DNA from: Alphaproteobacteria bacterium
GTDB taxonomy: Bacteria > Pseudomonadota > Alphaproteobacteria > RF32 > CAG-239
NCBI GenBank assembly: GCA_015062535.1
Contig: SUUK01000007.1
Span: forward strand, 18,094-82,093
Direction: 5' to 3'
Length of the DNA stretch: 64,000 bases
Below, in pieces: positions 41,604-49,612 of this stretch (position 1 is the first letter of the stretch; each line of letters begins with the position of its first letter). The notes under the pieces are model-generated. The model was not told the origin of the DNA, did no database searches, and worked only from the letters and a program-made list of their open reading frames with translations. Position numbers and translations under genes: made by a program.

Positions 41604-43585
41604 TACTTATCCTTCCTAAGATTTGTAAATAGTTCAATAAATTTATTTGAAATCACTTTGTGAGTATATTTTTTTAAAGTAATTTCTTGCGCTTTTTTAG
41701 CCTTTTTTTCTCTCTTGATAGGGTTATTTAAATAAAAATCAATAAGATAACCTAGATCTTCTTTGTTCTTAAACATAGGTATACTATCTCCAAAAATCTC
41801 CTCAATATACGGACTATATTCAGATATAACCATAACACCTATTGCTGAAACATCATATAATCTATTAATAACAAGCCCGATATCTTCCAAATCTTCCGCA
41901 TGGTCGCTCAAAACAATTTTAGCAGAGCTATAATATTTATAAAGCTCATTGTTGTCTATATATTCTCCCTTGATGTATTTATCATCAATTTTTCCTCTCC
42001 AATTAAGTCCATAGACATCTACATCATATCCTAGTTCTAATGCATATTTTACGCTTTCTCTTTCATACCACGTAGAGCCTACAAACAATAAATCCGTTGC
42101 CAAATCTTCATCATAGCTATACTTAAATTTATTAGGGTTTGTAAATTGGGTAACAAATTCTGCTTTATAGCCTAAGTTCTTTAATTTTTCATATGTTTTC
42201 TTTGCTGGAGTTGCAATAAGGTCAAAGTCTTCTAAATAATTATTAAGGCTAGCATCTGTGTTATATTTGAAATTATCATCAGTATTTTTAAACTTTCCAA
42301 GCCAAGGAATAAACGTTGGAAAATATAAGTACATTATCTTATTTTTGCTTTCATCTTCTTTTTCAAAATTGTTTATCTTAAATTGCATATATAAAAGATT
42401 TTTAGCTTCATTGTAAAAATCATCTTTATCAAATTTATTATCTAAATTTAAGAAATACCCTCTAACATTTGCATTGTTTTCCTTAAAGCCTTCTTGCAAA
42501 TCTAAGCTAAGCCAGTAATCACCAATTTCTTTTGCATATTTAGGATATGGAAATTTTAATACATATTTATTTTTATCAAGCTCATTTTTGTTACTTAATT
42601 CATTAATAATAGTTTCTGCAACAACTTTGTTTGTGAAATATTTTAAGGTAATTTCTTGCGCTTTTTTAGCCTTTTTTATTCTCTCATCAGGATGAGCCAA
42701 ATAATAATCAATAAGTTCTTTTAATTCTTCTTTTGTCTTAAACATTGGAATACTATCGCCATAAAAATGCTCAATTTCTTCCATGTAATCAGAAATTAAA
42801 AAGCCTCCGCTTGCAGTAACATCAAAAACCCTGTTGCTTATAAAACCAGCTTTTTTCATATCACCCCTTGTGTCGTTTAAGACAATTTTCGAAGAGGCAT
42901 AATATTTATGTAATTCCTCATTATCGATATAGTCACCTTTGAAAAATTCTATTGGTGCTTTGTCTTGCCAGCCGTTTCCGTATAAAGCAACATCAAAACC
43001 ACTTTCAATTGCCCATTTTGCGCTAATTCTCTCATATCCTGGGCGACCTACAAACAAAATATCATGTGCTTTTGTTTCATCAAATTCATAAAAAAACTTT
43101 TCAGGATTTGTAAATTGTGGAGTAAATATCGTTTTTATACCAAGTTTTTCAATTTCTTTTTGATATTTAGGCGAGGCAACTGCAATCAAATCATAATCCC
43201 AAAGTTCGGTTTGCAAAGAATACCAATAAGGTTCTTTTGCATCTTTTAAGTTTTTATACTTATGAGTTTGAGCTGTTTCTAATGGGTAATATAAATACAT
43301 TACATTTTTTTTACTTGTTTTTTTTATAGGATTAAATGGAACAAAACCATGCATATACACATCTATGTTAGTTTCTAGGCTTTCTTTAGGATAAAAGTCT
43401 TCAATATAAGATGGTATAACAATATGTCCAAGTTTTTCAAACCCAACTTTAAGATCATTTCCTAATATATAGTCACCCCAAGTGTGCCAATTACTTTCTG
43501 CAGAAATTTTAAGTCCTATATCTAAAGCTAAAGCCCTAAATGAGTATATACTAAAAAGTAATGCAAAAACAAATAAGCGCAACAT
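41603..43585 (-). CDS. tandem-duplicated CgeB-like glycosyltransferase, exported
   Basis: A 660-residue protein with a signal peptide (about 1-20) and two homologous halves of about 320 residues. Each half has FVGRPGYERISAKWA or FVGSTWYERESVKYA, then YGNGW or YGLNW, DNEELHKYYASSKIVLND or DNNELYKYYSSAKIVLSD, the SNRVFDVTASGGFLIS or INRLYDVSAIGVMVIS segment, and GDSIPMFK. The halves end alike (KKAKKAQEITLK). This is the CgeB/DUF3880-type glycosyltransferase region repeated. A secretion signal on such an enzyme is unusual. Middle gene of the operon. Confidence 0.75.
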   Translation of the reverse strand: MLRLFVFALLFSIYSFRALALDIGLKISAESNWHTWGDYILGNDLKVGFEKLGHIVIPSYIEDFYPKESLETNIDVYMHGFVPFNPIKKTSKKNVMYLYYPLETAQTHKYKNLKDAKEPYWYSLQTELWDYDLIAVASPKYQKEIEKLGIKTIFTPQFTNPEKFFYEFDETKAHDILFVGRPGYERISAKWAIESGFDVALYGNGWQDKAPIEFFKGDYIDNEELHKYYASSKIVLNDTRGDMKKAGFISNRVFDVTASGGFLISDYMEEIEHFYGDSIPMFKTKEELKELIDYYLAHPDERIKKAKKAQEITLKYFTNKVVAETIINELSNKNELDKNKYVLKFPYPKYAKEIGDYWLSLDLQEGFKENNANVRGYFLNLDNKFDKDDFYNEAKNLLYMQFKINNFEKEDESKNKIMYLYFPTFIPWLGKFKNTDDNFKYNTDASLNNYLEDFDLIATPAKKTYEKLKNLGYKAEFVTQFTNPNKFKYSYDEDLATDLLFVGSTWYERESVKYALELGYDVDVYGLNWRGKIDDKYIKGEYIDNNELYKYYSSAKIVLSDHAEDLEDIGLVINRLYDVSAIGVMVISEYSPYIEEIFGDSIPMFKNKEDLGYLIDFYLNNPIKREKKAKKAQEITLKKYTHKVISNKFIELFTNLRKDK

Positions 43586-43588
43586 ATC

Positions 43589-44968
43589 TTAATCCTTAGC
43601 ATCTCCAACATTCATTAGGGATTTTTCTTTTTTCATGTTATATTTATAGATTTTATAAATAAAGAATACACCAATAGGAATAAAGACAATTGCATAAATC
43701 CAAAAGATATCTATAACTCTAATCCCCTCAACAGTACCTTCATTTTTGAGTAAAAATTTAGGAGCCATTAACATGACTGAAGTAAGAAGTCTTCCTGTCA
43801 TCATATTAACAGATGAAGACAAAGACCTAATTTTAGGATTAATTAGCCTATGAAGTCTACTAATATGTGATATCGTAAACATTAATTGTAAACCAATGCA
43901 AACACATAAGAAAATTATAAATAATAGGCAATTAAGTGGACTGATATGTCCCATCTTCATCAAAATAAATGACAAAGCACAGCCAACAATTTCTAATCCA
44001 AAAGAAATGTTCCCAAGTGTAAATAACGAAATTTTCTTAGCAACACTTGCTGCAAAATAACTAAATGAAGAGCGGATAACATTATTTATAAAGATTACAA
44101 CACCCATAACTTTTATGTAATCAAGCCAGTTAAGGCTAACTAAATAATTCCATGTCGCTTCTCCAAAAACTCTAGCATCCCAACCAATACTATCAGCTAA
44201 ATCTGTTAAAGATACAGATGGGTTTATCCCTGAACTTTTCATTAGAGGTTGGAAACTCCAGAAGAAAAAGTGTGATACACCAACCATGAAACCAGAAAAT
44301 AGTACTAAATAACAATATTTGCGAGATTTTAATATGTAGCGAACCGCAACCCAAAACTTCTTTAGTCTTTCTTTCAAATTTACAACATGGTCTTTTACAG
44401 GAATATGTGCATTAGGAAGCATAGATAATAACAAAATTGCAGTAGAATAAATAACAAATTCTGAAATCAATAAAACATGAGAACCTAATTTTTCATATAA
44501 TCCAGCCCCCAATAATGCTGCAATTCCTGTTCCAATATACATAGCCGCATTAAAGTTAGAATATGCTTTAACCATTTTCTTTTCTTCATTATTCTTTTTT
44601 AATATGTCATATATGAAAGATGAAGAAACTGAATCAAAACAGGCTTTTGAGCAAGAATATAAAAATTCACCAATTAAAATTATTTCAAAACCTCTAAAAA
44701 ATATCCATAAAAAGAGTCTTCCCAAAAACAAAGCATATGCAGTAATTAAAATATATTTTCTAGGAAAAATATCTCCCAAATATCCAGCAGGTATTTCAAA
44801 CAAAAAGGCAAAAAATACAATTAATCCTTGAATAAGATAAAAATCGCCAACAGATAATCCATTTTCCTGATAAAAGAACAATAAAACAGGTAACAAAAAT
44901 AGCTGAGACCTTAAAAATGCCGCTATATTATATAATCCTAATGGAAAAGAAGATAAAAATTTACTCAT
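43589..44968 (-). CDS. MFS transporter
   Basis: A 459-residue, 12-span major facilitator protein. The first loop carries EIPAGYLGDIFPRKYIL, a form of the MFS 'GxLaDrxGrr' motif between spans 2 and 3; a long central loop (HIPVKDHVVNLKERLKKFW) separates the two halves. Substrate not readable. First gene of the minus-strand operon with the two glycosyltransferase-like genes, 3 bases apart, which suggests sugar or cell-envelope precursor export. Confidence 0.85.
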   Translation of the reverse strand: MSKFLSSFPLGLYNIAAFLRSQLFLLPVLLFFYQENGLSVGDFYLIQGLIVFFAFLFEIPAGYLGDIFPRKYILITAYALFLGRLFLWIFFRGFEIILIGEFLYSCSKACFDSVSSSFIYDILKKNNEEKKMVKAYSNFNAAMYIGTGIAALLGAGLYEKLGSHVLLISEFVIYSTAILLLSMLPNAHIPVKDHVVNLKERLKKFWVAVRYILKSRKYCYLVLFSGFMVGVSHFFFWSFQPLMKSSGINPSVSLTDLADSIGWDARVFGEATWNYLVSLNWLDYIKVMGVVIFINNVIRSSFSYFAASVAKKISLFTLGNISFGLEIVGCALSFILMKMGHISPLNCLLFIIFLCVCIGLQLMFTISHISRLHRLINPKIRSLSSSVNMMTGRLLTSVMLMAPKFLLKNEGTVEGIRVIDIFWIYAIVFIPIGVFFIYKIYKYNMKKEKSLMNVGDAKD

Positions 44969-45092
44969 ATTACAAAATCCTGTTATTTTAATCTTAAATA
45001 ACCATAGAATAACTAATGGTATTTGTCTTGTCTTATTTTTTAGTTATTGTAGTATAATCTACAAAATATTAATAAACTTTAAAAGGCTAAAA

Positions 45093-45539
45093 ATGGAAAA
45101 AGGTAATTATAGCAAAGAAGATAAAGAGTTTATGTGTTTAACAGATAAATCTCGTAGCTCATCACGAATATCAGAACTTATAAACTTTATTAAATTAAAT
45201 AATTATCACAAAATAGGTATTGCATCATGCTTTAGTGTGTATAATTTGGCAGAAAAATTAAAATGTTTGCTTGAAGGTGAGGACCTTGAAGTTATAATTG
45301 TTCATTGTAAAGAAAGTAAATTAGAAGCCTCAGAAATATCTAGAAATATGAAAGGTCTATCTTGTGATCCACTTTCTCAAGCTTCATATTTAAATGAGCA
45401 AAAAACAGATTTTAACATTAATTTTGGTTTGTGTTTAGGGCATGGTATTTTGTTTCAAAAATATTCTAAAGCTCCAGTTACAACATTGCTCGTAAAAGAT
45501 GCTTGTCATTCGCACAATATTATGGAGAATTTTTCTTGA
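45093..45539 (+). CDS. DUF1847 metal-binding protein
   Basis: A 148-residue protein of the DUF1847 type: KIGIASCFSVYNLAE (about 41-55), VIIVHCKESKLEASEIS, the CDPLSQASYLNEQKTDFNI stretch, GLCLGHGILFQKYSKAPVTT (about 115-134) and VKDACHSHN at the end. Conserved Cys and His suggest metal binding; function unknown. AAAGGCTAAAA precedes the ATG. Its stop overlaps the TTG start of the glycosyltransferase. Confidence 0.85.
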   Translation: MEKGNYSKEDKEFMCLTDKSRSSSRISELINFIKLNNYHKIGIASCFSVYNLAEKLKCLLEGEDLEVIIVHCKESKLEASEISRNMKGLSCDPLSQASYLNEQKTDFNINFGLCLGHGILFQKYSKAPVTTLLVKDACHSHNIMENFS

Positions 45540-46579
45540 AAGAAGTAGCAAAAAAATATCTGTTAATTTTATTTATATTAGTTGGTCTACTTGTAATGGC
45601 TGTAGTTCACCATACAACGCTTGCTAAATCCCCATATTATTTAAGTATCGCCGCTATTATGAAAAATGAAAAACCATACCTAAAAGAGTGGATAGAGTAT
45701 CATCTTTTGCAAGGGGTGGAACATTTTTATTTATGTGATAATGACAGCACTGATGGAACAAAAGAATACCTAAAGCCCTATATAGATAAAGGTGTAATAA
45801 CATATATCCCAAAGCCTGGAATAAACCAACAATTACGTTGCTATGAACAAATAGTAAAAGATTATAAAGATGAAACATATTGGCTTGCAATCATTGATTT
45901 AGATGAATATTTAGTCCCAATAGAAAAATCAACAATAAAATCATTTTTAAAAGACTTTGAAGATGTTTCAGAGGTTAGCCTTCATTGGATGAATTATGGT
46001 GATTCTAATTTATTTAAGAGAGAAAATGGCCTTATAACTGAAACTTTTACATCGCATGCTCAAAAATTAAACCATACAGTAAAATCAATAGTAAAACCAA
46101 ATAAAGTAATTGATTTCAATCTTTTTGGTGCAAATCATTATACAAAAGTTGAAGGTTTAAGTGTTAATGAATATCATAAGCCAGTAAATTTTATGCTTAG
46201 TTTTAATGTTTCTGCAGACAAAGCAAGGGTAAATCATTATATCTTAAAATCGTTTGAAGAGTTCGTTTATAAAAAGAAGAGGGGACACCCCGAGGGCACA
46301 TCTATTGATTACGAGTACTATTTCTACCATAACGATAATAGTATAAAAAATGACAAAACAATGAGTAGATTCTTAAAAAAACTAAAAAAACGTATGAAAA
46401 AAAGTCCGTTGCAAGATGTACCTCATCCCCGTCAAAATTTAACATCAACAAGCTTTGATGATCTTTATTTTACCCCTAATGAAGCATCTCAAGTATTAAA
46501 TAAAGAAATTAAAACCCCAATGAGCTTTTATGAGTTAGAAAAAGCATATAAAGACAATTTTCCAAACTACAAAGAATAA
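45536..46579 (+). CDS. GT92/GT2-like glycosyltransferase, membrane-anchored
   Basis: A glycosyltransferase of 347 residues. After one N-terminal span (about 9-28) follow AAIMKNEKPYLKEWIEYH, FYLCDNDSTDGTKEYL (about 66-81), WLAIIDLDEYLVP (DxD-type, about 119-131) and NHYILKSFEEFVYKK, the GT92/DUF23 order. I start at TTG 45536, which overlaps the DUF1847 stop (TTGA) and has GGAGA seven bases before; a TTG at 45503 has no ribosome site. Substrate unknown; likely cell-surface glycan. Confidence 0.8.
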   Translation: MKEVAKKYLLILFILVGLLVMAVVHHTTLAKSPYYLSIAAIMKNEKPYLKEWIEYHLLQGVEHFYLCDNDSTDGTKEYLKPYIDKGVITYIPKPGINQQLRCYEQIVKDYKDETYWLAIIDLDEYLVPIEKSTIKSFLKDFEDVSEVSLHWMNYGDSNLFKRENGLITETFTSHAQKLNHTVKSIVKPNKVIDFNLFGANHYTKVEGLSVNEYHKPVNFMLSFNVSADKARVNHYILKSFEEFVYKKKRGHPEGTSIDYEYYFYHNDNSIKNDKTMSRFLKKLKKRMKKSPLQDVPHPRQNLTSTSFDDLYFTPNEASQVLNKEIKTPMSFYELEKAYKDNFPNYKE

Positions 46580-46616
46580 TTAAAAGTGATAATACAAACA
46601 GATGATGTTTAAAAAC

Positions 46617-46650
46617 AAAAAAAGGCCTAATTTTCATTAGACCTTTTTTA
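46617..46650. terminator. terminator between convergent glycosyltransferase and tsf
   Basis: AAAGGCCTAAT pairs with ATTAGACCTTT around TTTC with one mismatch and has T runs on both sides. Confidence 0.88.
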
Positions 46651-46664
46651 ACTTGCTTAAAAGA

Positions 46665-47597
46665 TTAAGCGCTTTGACCTAGTTGAGCTGCAACTTCAGC
46701 TGCAAAGTCTTCTTCTTTCTTTTGAAGACCTTCACCTAGCTTAAAGCATACAAAGCCACTGATTTTAACTTCAGCATTATTTGCTTTCGCAAATTCTTCA
46801 ACATATGCTTTAACTTTCTTGTCTGGATCCATAATGAAGTTTTGTTCTTCTAAAACAACTTCTTCGTAATATTTACGGATACGACCTTCAACCATTTTCT
46901 CAACGATATTTTGAGGTTTTCCACTTGCTAATGCTTGTTCAGAAAAGATTGCTTTTTCACGAGCAACAGCCTCTTGAGGTACTTCTGCAATGTTCAAAGA
47001 AATTGGGTTTGTTGCAGCAATGTGCATAGCAATATGCTTACCAAGTTCTTGCATTTTAGCACTATCCGCATTACCTTCAATAGCAACTAAAACACCAATT
47101 TTACCTAAGTTAGCACGTGCAGCATTGTGCATATAAGAAGCAACAACACCATTTTCAACTGATAAATATTGAGCTCTACGGATATTCATGTTTTCGCCAA
47201 TTTTAGCAATCATATCTGTTAAAATTGTACCCATATCTTTGCCTGCAACAGGGCAAACAAAAGATTTCAAAGCTTCAACATCACCTTTAACAGCCAAGGC
47301 AGCTTTTGCAGAATTTTCTACATATTCTTGGAAAATGTCGTTTTTAGCAACAAAGTCAGTTTCAGAGTTAACCTCAACAACAGCACCTTTATTACCTTCA
47401 ACATAAACAGAAACCAAACCTTCAGCAGCAATACGGCTAGCTTTTTTAGCAGCAGAAGCTAAACCTTTTTTACGTAACCAGTCAATAGCTTCTTCCATGT
47501 TGCCGTTAGTTTCAACTAATGCTTTTTTGCAATCAAGCATACCAGCACCAGATGTTTCTCTTAAACTCTTTACCATACTAGCGGTAATTTCAGCCAT
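46665..47597 (-). CDS. tsf: translation elongation factor EF-Ts
   Basis: Recycles EF-Tu. The 310-residue protein begins AEITASMVKSLRETSGAGML with CKKALVE next, the classic EF-Ts start, followed by EAIDWLRKKGLA, ETDFVAKN (about 81-88), and the two alpha/beta subdomains to ISGFVCFKLGEG. Length is typical. The start could be either of two adjacent ATGs (47600 or 47597); AAGGGGAA lies before them. Downstream of rpsB on the same strand with a strong hairpin between. Confidence 0.97.
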   Translation of the reverse strand: MAEITASMVKSLRETSGAGMLDCKKALVETNGNMEEAIDWLRKKGLASAAKKASRIAAEGLVSVYVEGNKGAVVEVNSETDFVAKNDIFQEYVENSAKAALAVKGDVEALKSFVCPVAGKDMGTILTDMIAKIGENMNIRRAQYLSVENGVVASYMHNAARANLGKIGVLVAIEGNADSAKMQELGKHIAMHIAATNPISLNIAEVPQEAVAREKAIFSEQALASGKPQNIVEKMVEGRIRKYYEEVVLEEQNFIMDPDKKVKAYVEEFAKANNAEVKISGFVCFKLGEGLQKKEEDFAAEVAAQLGQSA

Positions 47598-47631
47598 CAT
47601 TATTCCCCTTTAATATCAAAAATAAAAGAAG

Positions 47632-47653
47632 GGCGACGACTTTTGCCGTCGCC
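47632..47653 (-). terminator. hairpin between rpsB and tsf
   Basis: GGCGACG (47632-47638) and CGTCGCC (47647-47653) form a perfect GC-rich stem; on the minus strand it is followed by a T-rich stretch (CTTCTTTTATTTTTG). It may reduce read-through from rpsB into tsf, or be an mRNA-processing signal. Confidence 0.75.
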
Positions 47654-47670
47654 AATTAAAAGCTTAAAAA

Positions 47671-48447
47671 TTAAGCGTTTTCTGTGCTTTCAACGAAAGC
47701 TTCACCACTCTGTGCTTCTAAAACAGCATCTTCAACTTTAACGCCTTGAGCAGCAATTTCAGCTTGCATACCGTCTAAAACAGCAGATGAAATCAATTCG
47801 CAATAAAGCTGAATAGCTCTAATTGCATCATCATTTCCAGGAACTGGATAATCAACATCATAAGGGTTAGCATTTGTATCTGTAATACCAATTACAGGAA
47901 TACCCAATTTTTTAGCTTCTTTAATAGCTAAAGATTCTTTTGGAGTATCGATAACAAACAATAAGTCTGGTTGACCACCCATGTTTTTAATACCATCCAA
48001 AGAAAGAGCAAGTTTACCTTGTTCTTTTTTAATGTTTTGCATTTCTTTTTTGGTATATCCTTCATAAGCATTCTTTTCTTCCATTTCGTTTAATTTAACG
48101 AGACGGTTGATAGATTTGTTAACTGTCTTCCAGTTAGTAAGCATACCGCCCAACCAACGATAGTTAACATAATATTGTCCACATCTTTCTGCACTTTCTT
48201 TAACAATTTCTTGTGCTTGACGTTTTGTAGCAACAAAAAGAACTTTACCGCCTTTTGCAGCAACATCACGAGCAACAGCCATAGCTGTATAAAGCATTGG
48301 ATATGTTTTTTGAAGATCGATAATATGAACGTTATCTTTTTTTCCATAGATGTATGGAGCCATTTGTGGATTCCAACGACGAGCGTGGTGTCCGAAGTGT
48401 ACGCCAGCTTCAACGAGTTGACGTAAAGTAAAAGTTGGAAGACTCAT
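47671..48447 (-). CDS. rpsB: 30S ribosomal protein S2
   Basis: A 258-residue S2: PTFTLRQLVEAGVHFGHHARRWNP at the start (in two segments: PTFTLRQLVEAG and VHFGHHARRWNP), VHIIDLQKT, YVNYRWLGGMLTNWKTV, PDLLFVIDT and IPVIGITDTNANPYDVDYPV. The ATG at 48447 has AAAGGA before it; the frame extends to 48513 but the extra 22 residues are not part of S2. It is preceded by a 170-base leader and a clear promoter. Confidence 0.97.
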   Translation of the reverse strand: MSLPTFTLRQLVEAGVHFGHHARRWNPQMAPYIYGKKDNVHIIDLQKTYPMLYTAMAVARDVAAKGGKVLFVATKRQAQEIVKESAERCGQYYVNYRWLGGMLTNWKTVNKSINRLVKLNEMEEKNAYEGYTKKEMQNIKKEQGKLALSLDGIKNMGGQPDLLFVIDTPKESLAIKEAKKLGIPVIGITDTNANPYDVDYPVPGNDDAIRAIQLYCELISSAVLDGMQAEIAAQGVKVEDAVLEAQSGEAFVESTENA

Positions 48448-48656
48448 TTTATTTTCCTTTGTTTTCCGGTTAAACCTCCGCAAGCTTATCAAGTCTATAT
48501 AAGGAAAAGTCATTATAAACTAAGCCCTACATAAGACACCGGAGCGTAAAATTTTACTTTCATAAAATCTACCGTTTCCGCTTGCGTGTGAATTAGTTAA
48601 TGCTTAGCACCATTGCTAAGCCCTGCCTTTATACCTTTAAAATATTTTAAAATCAA
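48448..48656 (-). promoter_or_regulatory. rpsB promoter and long structured leader
   Basis: On the minus strand TTGATT (48651-48656) and TATAAA (48628-48633) are 17 bases apart. The leader that follows (about 170 bases) starts with GCTTAGC-AATGGT-GCTAAGC, a strong hairpin, and repeats GGGCTTAG later. It has no convincing ORF. Leaders of this kind often let a ribosomal protein regulate its own mRNA; S2 autoregulation here is inference. Confidence 0.65.
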
Positions 48657-48670
48657 GTATTTTTTTACAT

Positions 48671-48706
48671 AAAAAAAGGCATTTCCTTAAATTTAAGAAA
48701 ATGCCA
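48671..48706 (-). terminator. terminator of the 48720-49445 gene
   Basis: GGCATTTTCTTAAA and TTTAAGGAAATGCC pair with one mismatch (minus strand), then T7. Confidence 0.92.
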
Positions 48707-48719
48707 ATAAGTGCTACTT

Positions 48720-49445
48720 TTAAGCCTTATAAGAGTTGATAAAGTTTTGGATAGATTTTGGATCTTCACCATGCAAAATAGCTAAGAATGAAATGTTTGT
48801 CAAATCTTTAGTATTTTGAGGGTTGTCAATGTTTTGCCCTAAAGTCTTCATCGTAACAAGCATGTCAGCAAGCTGTACTGGAATAAATGCATTGCTAATT
48901 GTTTCTAGTCTTAAGCTGTCACTAACACTACAAACGGTTTCATAGCTTTCAAGACATACTTTGTCTCCAAACAGTTCATATATCATAAAAGGAGGCATCG
49001 AAAACAACGCATCAAGAGCTTCTGCATCTTGGGTAATATCCAAAATCTCAAGAGTTTTTTGAGCAATATTCTTATGTTTTCTATAATAATCAGATATCTC
49101 AAACAAAATATCAATTATTTTAGGAAGCTTTTTTAATTCAAGAATACGCTCACCTTTTCTAGCATAATACCAATCTTTCAAAATTGGTATATCTTCTTCA
49201 CATCTAGCGCCAATATTGTGCTTAAATAAAACAACAACATCACATTCATTAGAATAGACATCTTGAGATGTTGCTTCATCTAAGTAGTATGCAATATTAT
49301 CTCCCTCTTTAAGGCAAAAGTTTTCGCAATCAAAAACTCTTATCACCTCAGTAAAAAGCTTTTCTGGCGCTTGAACAATAATTTTGTGCAAATTGTCATG
49401 CTCTGTTATTTTAACTACACGAGCATAAAAAGGTCCTTTACTCAT
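48720..49445 (-). CDS. hypothetical protein, 241 residues
   Basis: A soluble protein I do not recognise. It starts SKGPFYARVVKITEHDNLHK, has ECDVVVLFKHN and a helical second half (KKLPKIIDILFEISDYYRKHK, AQKTLEILDITQDAEAL). The ATG at 49445 is used; a TTG/ATG upstream (49469) would add eight residues. TATAAT lies about 15 bases before the ATG, and no Shine-Dalgarno is present, so translation may be leaderless or nearly so. Divergent from parE. Confidence 0.6.
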   Translation of the reverse strand: MSKGPFYARVVKITEHDNLHKIIVQAPEKLFTEVIRVFDCENFCLKEGDNIAYYLDEATSQDVYSNECDVVVLFKHNIGARCEEDIPILKDWYYARKGERILELKKLPKIIDILFEISDYYRKHKNIAQKTLEILDITQDAEALDALFSMPPFMIYELFGDKVCLESYETVCSVSDSLRLETISNAFIPVQLADMLVTMKTLGQNIDNPQNTKDLTNISFLAILHGEDPKSIQNFINSYKA

Positions 49446-49551
49446 AAAAATATAGATTAAATTATACAAACAAAAATATTAAAAACGCCAAACCAATAAC
49501 ACGAAAATCTATTAACTTCAAGTTTTTTGTTGGATATTGCAAATATTTTTC

Positions 49552-49580
49552 TTGAGTTAAGCTTTTTAATCCTATATATT
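49552..49580 (+). promoter_or_regulatory. parE promoter
   Basis: TTGAGT (49552-49557) and TATATT (49575-49580) are 17 bases apart, about 30 bases before the parE start. Confidence 0.6.
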
Positions 49581-49612
49581 CCTTACAAAATTTATAATAA
49601 CTAGAGGAAAAA

